Origin: Kribbella pratensis
Lineage (GTDB): Bacteria > Actinomycetota > Actinomycetes > Propionibacteriales > Kribbellaceae
Length of the DNA: 64,000 bases
Assembly: GCF_004365355.1 (NCBI RefSeq)
Contig: NZ_SODP01000003.1
Span: 992,001-1,056,000, forward strand
Direction of reading: 5' to 3'
Positions 24,670 to 32,343 of this stretch are shown in pieces. The number at the start of each line of letters is the position of its first letter. Position 1 is the stretch's first letter. Both the position numbers and the translations under genes were made by a program. The notes under the pieces were generated by a model. The model worked only from the letters and a program-made list of their open reading frames with translations. It ran no database searches and was not told the origin of the DNA.

Positions 24670-25599
24670 ATGACCATGACCGACGCACTCGACCTTCCGG
24701 AACTGAAGGCGACCAGGCAGGCGCGGCGGGAGTTTCTCGACCGCCTCGAGCCGCTGCGCTCCGACCTGTACAAGTACTGCCGCCGGTTGACCGGCAACGC
24801 GTTCGACGCCGAGGACCTCGTCCAGGAGTCGCTGGCGCGCGCGTTCACGCAGGCGGCGCAGGCGCACAGCCCGATCGCTAATCCGCGCGCCTGGTTGTTT
24901 CGGGTCGCCACCAACGCGTACGTCGACAGCTACCGCCGTCAGTCGCCCGTGCTCGTCGACGCGCCGGAGCAGGCCGCACCGGACACAGCTGACCCCGCAG
25001 AGGTCCGTGACGCCTGGGCTGAGCTCGTGACCCTCCTCCCGCCGCAGGAGCGCGCTGCACTCGCGCTGAAGGACCTCTTCGGCTTCACGCTCACCGAGGT
25101 CGCCGACGTGCTGCGTACCTCGGTGGGAGCCGTCAAAGCAGCACTCCACCGCGGACGCGGGCGCCTGGCCGACCCCGAGCGCTCCCTGAAGAACCGTGAG
25201 GCGCCGGACCGCCGTCTGCTCGACGCGGTCGCCGACGCGTTCACGGCATACGACGTACCTCGGCTGACCGCACTGCTGCTGGAGGACGCGGACAGCGAGA
25301 TCCTCGGCGTGCTGACGGAGTACGGCGCCGACAACATCCGCCGGGGCTCGATCGAACACACTCTGGACCCGTCCAAGCCCTACCACTACACGGCCGACGT
25401 CGTAGACCTCTGGGGTGAGTCCGTCCTGGCGATCCACATAGTTCGCGACGGCCACGCCGCTCTGAACGACCTGATGCGCCTCACCACCGAGGACGGCAAG
25501 GTCTGGTCAATCCGCTGGTACTACTTCTCACCCGACTTCCTCACCGAGGCAGCCGCCACCCTGAACGAACCTGTCGAGCTCAACGGCCATCACTACTGA
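24670..25599 (+). CDS. ECF-like sigma factor with SnoaL-like C-terminal domain
   Basis: This 309-residue protein has sigma region 2 (YCRRLTGNAFDAEDLVQESLARAF), region 4 (LTEVADVLRTSVGAVKAALHRGRGRL, about 135-165) and a ~120-residue C-terminal SnoaL/NTF2-like domain ending near VELNGHHY. This layout is that of SigJ/ECF41-type factors, where the C-terminal extension regulates activity in place of a classical anti-sigma. ATG 24670 and 24676 are both possible. It is divergent from the iron-controlled operon. Confidence 0.87.
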   Translation: MTMTDALDLPELKATRQARREFLDRLEPLRSDLYKYCRRLTGNAFDAEDLVQESLARAFTQAAQAHSPIANPRAWLFRVATNAYVDSYRRQSPVLVDAPEQAAPDTADPAEVRDAWAELVTLLPPQERAALALKDLFGFTLTEVADVLRTSVGAVKAALHRGRGRLADPERSLKNREAPDRRLLDAVADAFTAYDVPRLTALLLEDADSEILGVLTEYGADNIRRGSIEHTLDPSKPYHYTADVVDLWGESVLAIHIVRDGHAALNDLMRLTTEDGKVWSIRWYYFSPDFLTEAAATLNEPVELNGHHY

Positions 25600-25650
25600 C
25601 TACCGTGGGAGCGTGTCGCCGAGGACCTGCTATTGCTCAGGTACGAAGGC

Positions 25651-27216
25651 TCAGGTAGTAGCTAGGCGGGCCTTGATCTCCGGCTTGACCACCTTGCCGA
25701 CCTTGGAGCGCGGCAGGTCGTGCCAGACGAGCACCTGCTTCGGTGCCTTCACACTGCCGATCCGTGCCTTCGCGAACGCGATCAGCTCCTCCGGCCCGAC
25801 CAGACTGCCCGGCTGCAGCTGTACGACGGCAACAACCCTCTCGCCCCACTTCTCGTCAGGCTGGCCGACCACTGCGCAGTCCTGGACGTCGGTGTGCGCC
25901 ATCAGGGCCTGCTCGACCTCGGTGGAGTACACGTTGAAGCCGCCGGTGATGATCATGTCCTTCGCCCGGTCGACGATGTACAGGTAGCCGTCGCCGTCCA
26001 GGTAGCCGATGTCACCGGTGTGGTGCCACCCGTACGCCGACGCCGCCGCGGTCGCGTCCGGATTGCGGTAGTACCCCCGCATCACCAGAGAGCCGCGGAC
26101 GACGATCTCACCTCGCTCGCCCGAGGGAAGGAGACCGCCGTCCGGGCTCATGATCGCCACCGTGACCAACGGTGACGGCCGCCCGGCCGACGACAGCCGG
26201 CTCCGCGCAATGTTGCCTGCGGCATCGAAATGCGCGGCGGGCGGCAGGATCGAGATCATCATCGGCGCCTCGGTCTGCCCGAACAGCTGCGCCATCACCG
26301 GACCGATCCGTTGCAGCGCCTCCTCGAGCCGGGCGACCGACATCGGCGCCGCGCCGTACCAGAAGCACCGCAGCGACGACAGGTCCGTGGAGTCCAGCTC
26401 CGGCGCTGCCAGCACCATGTAGATCAGCGTCGGCGGCAAGAACGTGTGCGTCACCCCGTGTCGCGGTATCAGCTCCAGGAAGGCGTGGACGTCGGGGACA
26501 CGCATGATCACGATCTCCCCGCCGGACGCGAGCACCGGGAAGCACAGCACCCCGGCCGCGTGCGTCAGCGGCGCCAGCGCGAGGTAGACCGGCCGCTCGC
26601 CGAACGGGTACCCCATCAGCGTCAGCGCGGTCATCGTCTCGAGGTTGGCGTTGCCGAGCATGACTCCTTTCGGACGGCCCGTCGTACCGCCGGTCCCGAC
26701 GATCATCGCGAGGTCGTCCGGATCGGTCAGATCGGGTGCCGGTTGGGACGCGCCCCCGCAGAACGCGTCCCAACCGACGATTCTCCGGCCGCTGGGGTGG
26801 GGGTCTGGGCCGGAGTCAGCGGGCTCCCCGTCGAGGCACACGAACGTGTGCACCTTCGGCAGTGATTCCCGGATGCGGTCCACCAGCGGCGTGAAAGCCG
26901 ACTGGTAGATGAGTACTTCGCAGTCGAACTGGTCGAGCAGTTCGCGGTTCTCCGCCGCTTCGTTGCGCGGATTGATCGGGCACCAGATCGCACCGGCGCG
27001 GCTGATCCCGAACACGCAGCTGAACGCGATCGGGTCGTTCGCTGACAGGATCGCGACCTTCCCACCCGGCCGTACGCCGGTCGCCTCCAGTGCGCCGGCG
27101 ACCCGGTACGACAGCTGCTGCACCTCGGCGTACGAGAGGGTCTCGCCGTCCGTGGTGAGGCAGGCCGCATCCGGGCCCAGCGAGGCGCCCTTGTCCAGGT
27201 AGTCGACCAGTCGCAC
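25651..27216 (-). CDS. Acyl-CoA synthetase (AMP-forming)
   Basis: This 521-residue ANL-family ligase has P-loop-like GTGGTTGRPKGV (about 173-184), FGQTEAPM (motif before the hinge), YGWHHTGDIGYLDGDGYLYI and the C-terminal lysine region PRSKVGKVVKPEI. It activates a carboxylic acid to acyl-CoA. The substrate is unknown, but the neighbours suggest a fatty or steroid-like acid (inference). GTG 27216 follows AAAGGAG. It is the last gene of a three-gene operon (29162 to 25651), with 10-bp and 4-bp gaps. Confidence 0.9.
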   Translation of the reverse strand: MRLVDYLDKGASLGPDAACLTTDGETLSYAEVQQLSYRVAGALEATGVRPGGKVAILSANDPIAFSCVFGISRAGAIWCPINPRNEAAENRELLDQFDCEVLIYQSAFTPLVDRIRESLPKVHTFVCLDGEPADSGPDPHPSGRRIVGWDAFCGGASQPAPDLTDPDDLAMIVGTGGTTGRPKGVMLGNANLETMTALTLMGYPFGERPVYLALAPLTHAAGVLCFPVLASGGEIVIMRVPDVHAFLELIPRHGVTHTFLPPTLIYMVLAAPELDSTDLSSLRCFWYGAAPMSVARLEEALQRIGPVMAQLFGQTEAPMMISILPPAAHFDAAGNIARSRLSSAGRPSPLVTVAIMSPDGGLLPSGERGEIVVRGSLVMRGYYRNPDATAAASAYGWHHTGDIGYLDGDGYLYIVDRAKDMIITGGFNVYSTEVEQALMAHTDVQDCAVVGQPDEKWGERVVAVVQLQPGSLVGPEELIAFAKARIGSVKAPKQVLVWHDLPRSKVGKVVKPEIKARLATT

Positions 27217-27226
27217 AGGAACTCCT

Positions 27227-28351
27227 TTAATGCTGCACGGTCAGCTGCGGCTCGGACACCAGCCCGAAGCTCCGCAGTACGCCGAGCAGCTCGCGGTGAC
27301 CGAACGCCTGGCAGCCACTCGCGAAACCGACCCGCTTCGGCGGCGTCTGCAGCAGCGAGTACGCCGCGTACGCCTGGAGCAAACCGGTCTGCTGGTAGTT
27401 GCTGTTGCCGTGGATGACACAGTGCGCCCGACCGAGCGGGCCGGAGGCGTGCACCGAGTCGAGAGTCTTGTTGACCCGTGGGTTCTCCCGCGGCGGCATC
27501 TCGTTCATCACCTGGCGCGCGGTCGCTGTCAGTGCCTCGTTGCGCTCGTCCGGCGCCATGTCCTTGGTCGCCTCGAGCGCCGCGGCAACGATCTGCGGTA
27601 CGCCGTTCATCAACGCCGCGTTGAAGACACCGCCTTGCGCCTTGCAGTTGGCGACGCGTGGATCGCGCTTGAACCACACCGGGTGCGACATACCGCCCCA
27701 GGGCAGCGACAGGGCCAGCTCGTGCTGTCCGGGAACGACCAGCTGCACCAGTCCCTGAGTCGGGAACTCGGTGTACTGGTTGTTCTCCAGGTAGTGCGCT
27801 TTCGACGTCGCTGCGTTCACCAGGATCGTGCGCGTCGAGGCAATCGTCGGGCTGCCGCCCCAGAACACGGCGATATCCAGGGTGTCCAGCCCCGGCTGCT
27901 CGAGACAGAGCTGCGCTGCGATCTCGCTGGTCGTGTACATCTGCGCGATGCCGGGTGCCAGTACCAGACCGGCATCGGCGAACTGCTGACCGTACTTCTC
28001 GTCGCAGGTCATCAGCCAGTCCTGCTCGCCGGTCGTGTCGGTGTAGTGCGCACCTGCCGCCAGCGCTGCCTCCACAGCGGCCGGACCGAGCTCGCTGAAA
28101 GGCCCCACGGTGTTCAGGACGACCGATGCGCCCTTGAACAGATCGGTCAGCGAGGCGGTGTCGTGGTCGACCGTGGCGATCTCGTAGTCGGCTGTCTCGA
28201 TGCCGGGGACGTGCGCGTCCATCGAGGCCTTCAGCTTGGCCTCGTCACGGCCGGCGGCGACGAACGGGACGTGGTACTGCCGGAGGTACTCACACACCAG
28301 GCGCCCGGTGTAGCCAGAAGCGCCGTAGACGACGACAGGCTTGCTGCTCAT
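27227..28351 (-). CDS. Saccharopine dehydrogenase-like / enoyl-reductase-like NAD(P) protein
   Basis: This 374-residue protein opens with a Rossmann motif VVVYGASGYTGRLVCEYL (6-23) and VAAGRDEAKL. It continues ASVVLNTVGPFSELG and HYTDTTGEQDW, as in the saccharopine-dehydrogenase-like/trans-acting enoyl reductase family. The middle contains SHPVWFKRDPR. The exact reaction is not known. It lies between the acyl-CoA ligase and the SDR gene and is probably part of the same pathway. Confidence 0.82.
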   Translation of the reverse strand: MSSKPVVVYGASGYTGRLVCEYLRQYHVPFVAAGRDEAKLKASMDAHVPGIETADYEIATVDHDTASLTDLFKGASVVLNTVGPFSELGPAAVEAALAAGAHYTDTTGEQDWLMTCDEKYGQQFADAGLVLAPGIAQMYTTSEIAAQLCLEQPGLDTLDIAVFWGGSPTIASTRTILVNAATSKAHYLENNQYTEFPTQGLVQLVVPGQHELALSLPWGGMSHPVWFKRDPRVANCKAQGGVFNAALMNGVPQIVAAALEATKDMAPDERNEALTATARQVMNEMPPRENPRVNKTLDSVHASGPLGRAHCVIHGNSNYQQTGLLQAYAAYSLLQTPPKRVGFASGCQAFGHRELLGVLRSFGLVSEPQLTVQH

Positions 28352-28355
28352 GCGA

Positions 28356-29162
28356 TCACATCCCCATTCCGCCGTCGACCGGCAGGCCGATGCCGGTGAT
28401 GAACCGGGCCTCGTCCGATGCCAGGAAGACGACCGCGTCGGCCATGTCGGCGACCTCGCCGAGCCGGCCGGCCGGGGTCAGTGCGATGACAGCGCCGACC
28501 GCGGCCTCGGGGGACTCGAACAGTCCGAGCTGCGCGCAGTCGTTGGCCAGGCCCATCCCCATCTCGGTCGGGACCAGACCGGGGTACAGGCAGTTCACGC
28601 GGACGCCGTAGCCGAGCTTGCCGGACTCCATCGCGGCGACCTTGGTGAGGCGGTCGACCGCGGACTTGGTCGCGGAGTAGACCGCGATCCCCGGGAACGC
28701 GATGGTCGCGGCGACCGACGCGATGTTGATGATCGCGCCGCCCTGACCGGCCAGGCCCTCGGGACGCATCGTGCGCAGACCCCACTTGACGCCGAGCGTG
28801 GTGCCGAGGACGTTGACCTCGAGCATCTTGCGGATGTCGTCGGCGGCGACCTCGGTGAGCAGGCTGGTGATCTCGACCCCCGCGTTGTTCACCAGGATGT
28901 CGAGGCCGCCCATGATGTCGTTGGCCGCGACGACCGCGTTCTCCCACTGGGCGTCGTCGGTGATGTCGTGCGCGACGAACCCGTTGCCCGCCCCGTACTC
29001 GCTGTCCAGCGCGTCGGCGACCTTCTCGCCGGCGTCCTTCTGCAGGTCGCTGATCACGACTTTCGCGCCGGCTGCCGCGAGGGCCTTGGCCATGCCCTCA
29101 CCCAGCCCCTGGGCGCCGCCGGTGACGAGGGCCTTGCGGCCGGAGAGATCGAGTGAACCCAT
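28356..29162 (-). CDS. SDR-family oxidoreductase
   Basis: This 268-residue classical SDR has cofactor motif TGGAQGLGEG (14-23), NNAGVE (about 90-95), catalytic Ser in NIASVAA (about 152) and YSATKSA (about 168-174). It ends in the usual GLPVDGGMG. It is the first gene of the operon that continues with the saccharopine-dehydrogenase-like protein and acyl-CoA ligase, and it faces the TetR gene at 29379. The substrate is unknown. Confidence 0.9.
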   Translation of the reverse strand: MGSLDLSGRKALVTGGAQGLGEGMAKALAAAGAKVVISDLQKDAGEKVADALDSEYGAGNGFVAHDITDDAQWENAVVAANDIMGGLDILVNNAGVEITSLLTEVAADDIRKMLEVNVLGTTLGVKWGLRTMRPEGLAGQGGAIINIASVAATIAFPGIAVYSATKSAVDRLTKVAAMESGKLGYGVRVNCLYPGLVPTEMGMGLANDCAQLGLFESPEAAVGAVIALTPAGRLGEVADMADAVVFLASDEARFITGIGLPVDGGMGM

Positions 29163-29182
29163 CTGTAGCTCCTTTGCTGACA

Positions 29183-29245
29183 GGCTGGCTGTGGCTGGCT
29201 GTGGCTGAATGTGGCCGGCTGTGGCTGGCCGGACGGGCTGGCTGT
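29183..29245. repeat. GGCTGGCTGT decamer array
   Basis: Five successive decamers at 29183-29232 follow the pattern GGCTGGCTGT with few changes, and another full copy lies at 29236-29245. The array occupies the 5' untranslated space of the SDR operon, between its start and the TetR operators. It may affect leader RNA structure or be simple slippage. Confidence 0.8.
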
Positions 29246-29265
29246 TTCACACTCTGGCCAGGCTT

Positions 29266-29301
29266 TTGACAGTCGTCAAGACTTTGTTTGACACTTGTCA
29301 A
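29266..29301. promoter_or_regulatory. Two TTGAC-N4-GTCAA operators
   Basis: TTGACAGTCGTCAA (29266-29279) and TTGACACTTGTCAA (29288-29301) are perfect inverted repeats with 5-base arms. Their centres are 22 bp apart, about two helical turns, so two dimers would sit on the same face. They lie between divergent SDR and TetR genes and are the probable targets of that TetR protein. Confidence 0.78.
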
Positions 29302-29378
29302 GAAATCTCCCCGCACCGGGACGCGCCTGGCCCGGGGCGGGGTACTCTGACGCAACGACCCGATGAGGAGGGGTGGTG

Positions 29379-30020
29379 GTGGCAGTGACGTCGGCGAGTG
29401 CGGCTGAGCAGGAGCGGCCCGCCCGGGTCTCCGGGATCGACAAGATCGAGCGACGCCGGGTGGCGCTGGCGGAGTCCGCGCTGAAGACCCTCGGCGAGCT
29501 CGGGTATGCGCGGACCAGCCTGCGGGAGATCGCGAACAACTCCGAGTTCACCCACGGCGTCGTGCACTACTACTTCCGCGACAAGATCGACCTGATCAGC
29601 TACTGCGTGCGCTACTACAAGACCAAGTGCGCCCGGCGGTACGACGAGGTCGTCGAGACCGCGACGTCGGGGGAGGAGCTGGTCACCGGGTTCCTGGCGA
29701 AGATGACGCAGACCCTGGTCGACGAGACCCCGATGCACAAGCTCTGGTATGACCTGCGCGCGCAGAGCATGTTCGAGGAGCAGTTGCGTCCGGACGTCGA
29801 GGCGATCGACAAGCTGCTCGAGGAGATGATCTGGCGGATCCTCGGGCGGTACGCCGATCTCACCGCGTCCATGCCGACCGTCGACGCGCCCACGGCGTAC
29901 GCGCTGGTCGACGGACTGTTCGAGCAGGCCGTGGTCGGCTACGCGGCGAACCCGGACAAGACCCCGGACCTGCTGACGGATCGGCTCCTGCAGGTCCTGC
30001 CCAAGCTCGTCGCGCCGTAA
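29379..30020 (+). CDS. TetR-family regulator of the SDR/acyl-CoA ligase operon
   Basis: This TetR protein of about 213 residues has its HTH at roughly residues 28-72 (YARTSLREIANNSEFTHGVVHYYFRDKIDLI). The remainder is an all-helical ligand domain, with FEQAVVGYAANPDKTPDLL near the end. Several consecutive GTG codons (29373, 29376, 29379, 29385) could start it; 29379 gives the best distance from AGGAGG. It is divergent from the SDR operon and next to two matching operators. Its ligand is likely an acyl-CoA or related acid (inference). Confidence 0.86.
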   Translation: MAVTSASAAEQERPARVSGIDKIERRRVALAESALKTLGELGYARTSLREIANNSEFTHGVVHYYFRDKIDLISYCVRYYKTKCARRYDEVVETATSGEELVTGFLAKMTQTLVDETPMHKLWYDLRAQSMFEEQLRPDVEAIDKLLEEMIWRILGRYADLTASMPTVDAPTAYALVDGLFEQAVVGYAANPDKTPDLLTDRLLQVLPKLVAP

Positions 30021-30071
30021 CGGCTCGACGCCGCCGTAACTACTCGACGCCGCGGTACTACTCGGCTCCGC
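30016..30071. repeat. Three 18-19-bp repeats across two convergent stops
   Basis: CGTAAC-type units at 30016-30034, 30035-30053 and 30054-30071 share the core CTCGACGCCGC. The array includes the TAA of the TetR gene and the TAG of the convergent lipoprotein gene, so the repeats form the whole intergenic junction. Confidence 0.75.
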
Positions 30072-30657
30072 AGTCGACCTTGCAGAGCTTGTCGGTCAGC
30101 GTGAGGATCGCTCCGGGCTGATCGGTGTCCGCCTCGGTCGAGAACTCGACGGTCCAGTCGCCGACGGTGGTCGTCGCGGACGGCTTGCTCTGCTGCTGCT
30201 TGAGCCAGTCGGCGATCTGGCCGCGTGGGTTCACGTGGGCCAGCTCCAGTGCCTGCGGCGTGAAGTCGGACAGCTTCGTCGCCGCCTCCGCAGCAACGCC
30301 CGTCGCCTGCAGGGAGATCACCGGTGGGCGCGGGTGCTTGCCGATCAGCACCTGGATCGACGTGACGCCCTGCGCGCAGGTCTCGTACGCCTCGTCGGTG
30401 CTGCACCGGTAGCCCTTGCCGACAAAGGCTGTGACGACCTGTGCGGCGGTGAGGTCCGGCAGCTTCTCCTCCGGACCCGACGACGCATTGCTGCTGGTGG
30501 TGGTGCCCGGCACGGTGGAGCTACTGGAGCTACTGGAGCTGCTGGAGCTGCCCGCCGCGTTCGGCTTGGTGTCGTCGGACTTGCTGCCCGAGCACGCCGC
30601 CGTACCGAGAGCCATCACGGCGCAGGCCAGGACGGCGGCGCCGTACCGCGGGTTCAG
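30058..30657 (-). CDS. Probable lipoprotein with poly-serine linker
   Basis: About 199 residues. The N-terminus NPRYGAAVLACAVMALGTAAC is a lipoprotein signal with lipobox LGTAAC. A run of 12 serines and a Thr/Ser-rich linker precede a soluble domain with cysteine pairs (YRCSTDEAYETC; KLCKVDC). No ATG, GTG or TTG lies upstream of the hydrophobic segment in frame. A CTG at 30657 overlaps the deoD stop (CTGA), suggesting reinitiation at CTG. The first standard starts, GTG 30618 or ATG 30615, would remove most of the signal peptide. Function unknown. Confidence 0.62.
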   Translation of the reverse strand: MNPRYGAAVLACAVMALGTAACSGSKSDDTKPNAAGSSSSSSSSSSSTVPGTTTSSNASSGPEEKLPDLTAAQVVTAFVGKGYRCSTDEAYETCAQGVTSIQVLIGKHPRPPVISLQATGVAAEAATKLSDFTPQALELAHVNPRGQIADWLKQQQSKPSATTTVGDWTVEFSTEADTDQPGAILTLTDKLCKVDCGAE

Positions 30658-31367
30658 ACCGGCACCTCGATCGCCGCGTCGAGGGCGATCGTGATCATCT
30701 CCGAGAATGTCGTCTGACGCTCCTCGGCGGTCGTCTCCTCCTTGGTGATGAGGTGGTCCGACACCGTCATGATGCCGAGCGCCCGGCGGCCGAACTTCGC
30801 CGCCAGCGTGTAGAGCGCCGACGCCTCCATCTCGATGCCCAGTACGCCGTACTCCGCGGTCCGGGAGACCAGGTCGGCCCGGTCGTTGTAGAACAGGTCG
30901 CCGGAGAACACCTGGCCGACATGCACGTTCAGCCCGGCCGCCTCGGCCGCGTCCACCGCCGCGCGGAGCAGCTGGTAGTCCGCGGTCGGTGCGTAGTCGA
31001 TGCCGTGGAAGCGCAGCCGGTTCATCTGCGAGTCGGTGCTCGCGGACATCGCCACGATCACGTCGCGGACCCGGACCGCCTCGGTCAGCGCCCCGCACGT
31101 CCCGACCCGGATCAGGGTCTGTACGTCGTACTCCGCGAACAGCTCGTTCGCGTAGATGGACGCGGACGGCTGGCCCATGCCCGAGCCCTGCACGGAGATC
31201 CGCTCACCCTTGTAGGTGCCGGTGAACCCGAACATGTTCCGGATCTCGGTGTAGCAGATCACGTCGTCCAGATAGGTCTCGGCGATCCATTTGGCCCGCA
31301 GCGGATCCCCCGGGAACAGCACCCGCGGTGCGATCTGCCCCTTCTCGGCGGCGATGTGAATACTCAT
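30654..31367 (-). CDS. deoD: Purine-nucleoside phosphorylase, DeoD type
   Basis: This 237-residue protein has the DeoD hexameric PNP signatures: HIAAEKGQIAPRVLFPGDP, GSGMGQPSASIYANEL, IRVGTCGAL and GIEMEASALYTLA. It cleaves purine (deoxy)nucleosides with phosphate to base and pentose-1-phosphate for salvage. ATG 31367 is the start. The downstream lipoprotein gene overlaps its stop. It is divergent from nudC, 52 bp away. Confidence 0.94.
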   Translation of the reverse strand: MSIHIAAEKGQIAPRVLFPGDPLRAKWIAETYLDDVICYTEIRNMFGFTGTYKGERISVQGSGMGQPSASIYANELFAEYDVQTLIRVGTCGALTEAVRVRDVIVAMSASTDSQMNRLRFHGIDYAPTADYQLLRAAVDAAEAAGLNVHVGQVFSGDLFYNDRADLVSRTAEYGVLGIEMEASALYTLAAKFGRRALGIMTVSDHLITKEETTAEERQTTFSEMITIALDAAIEVPV

Positions 31368-31419
31368 GCGGGGATGCTCTCACGATGCACTGTCGTGGTG
31401 CCGGGGTAGGTTGAGGCAC

Positions 31420-32343
31420 GTGGCCTACTCCATTACCCCTGGTTCGCTAGCACTGTCCCGTTCGGTCCTGGACCGCGCCGCCGACCGCCGCCGTGACGAC
31501 GACTGGCTGGAGAAGGCGTGGGCCGCCGATGACACCCAGGTGGTCGTCGTGAGCGGTGACAAGATCCAGGTCAACGAGGACCGCTCCGGACTGCGATTCG
31601 TCCCCCCGTCCGCCGCGCCCGAGGGCATCCGGATCTTCCTGGGCATCGACAGGGAGTCCGGCGCCGGCATGACCGCGGAGGGTCGGGCTGTCTTCGGCGT
31701 GCTGGTGAAGGACGAGGCAGACGAGTCGTACGGCGGTCTGCGCGAGCTCGGCGCGCTGCTGAACGACCGCGAGGCCGGCATCGCGGTCAACGTGATCGGC
31801 CTGTCCAACTGGCACGCCGTCCACACCCACTGCGCGAACTGCGGTGAGCACACCGAGGTGGTGGAGGCAGGCCACGTCCGGCGCTGTCCCAACTGTGGTC
31901 TGTCGCACTTCCCGCGCAGCGACCCGGCGATCATCGTTCTGGTCACCGACGACCAGGACCGCGCTCTGCTCGGCCGCAACGAGGCCTGGCCGGCCGGTCG
32001 GTACTCCACGCTGGCCGGTTTCGTCGAGCCGGGCGAGTCGCTCGAGGCCGCCGTACGGCGTGAGGTTCTCGAAGAGACCGGCGTGATCGTCGGAGAAGAC
32101 ATCGAGTACGCGGGCAGCCAGCCGTGGCCCCTGCCCGCGAGCCTCATGCTCGGGTTCTACGCGAAGGCGACGGGCTTCGACATCGAGGTGGACGAGGACG
32201 AGATCGCCGAGGCCAAGTGGTTCACCCGGGAGGACGTCCGCGCGCTGGTCGAAGCCGGCACGATGGCCCTCCCGGGTGCGATCTCGATCTCCCGCCGCCT
32301 GATCGAAGGCTGGTACGGCGAGAGCCTCACCGGCAGCTGGTGA
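31420..32343 (+). CDS. nudC: NudC: NAD+ diphosphatase / deNADding enzyme
   Basis: This 307-residue protein has a zinc ribbon (HCANC about 137, CPNC about 155), then a Nudix box GFVEPGESLEAAVRREVLEETG (split here: GFVEPGESLE, REVLEETG) near 202-223. The NudC hallmark SQPWPLPASLMLGF follows. It hydrolyses NAD(H) to NMN and AMP and can remove NAD caps from RNA. GTG 31420 is used; GAGG lies just upstream. In M. tuberculosis Rv3199c sits in the same block. Confidence 0.92.
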   Translation: MAYSITPGSLALSRSVLDRAADRRRDDDWLEKAWAADDTQVVVVSGDKIQVNEDRSGLRFVPPSAAPEGIRIFLGIDRESGAGMTAEGRAVFGVLVKDEADESYGGLRELGALLNDREAGIAVNVIGLSNWHAVHTHCANCGEHTEVVEAGHVRRCPNCGLSHFPRSDPAIIVLVTDDQDRALLGRNEAWPAGRYSTLAGFVEPGESLEAAVRREVLEETGVIVGEDIEYAGSQPWPLPASLMLGFYAKATGFDIEVDEDEIAEAKWFTREDVRALVEAGTMALPGAISISRRLIEGWYGESLTGSW

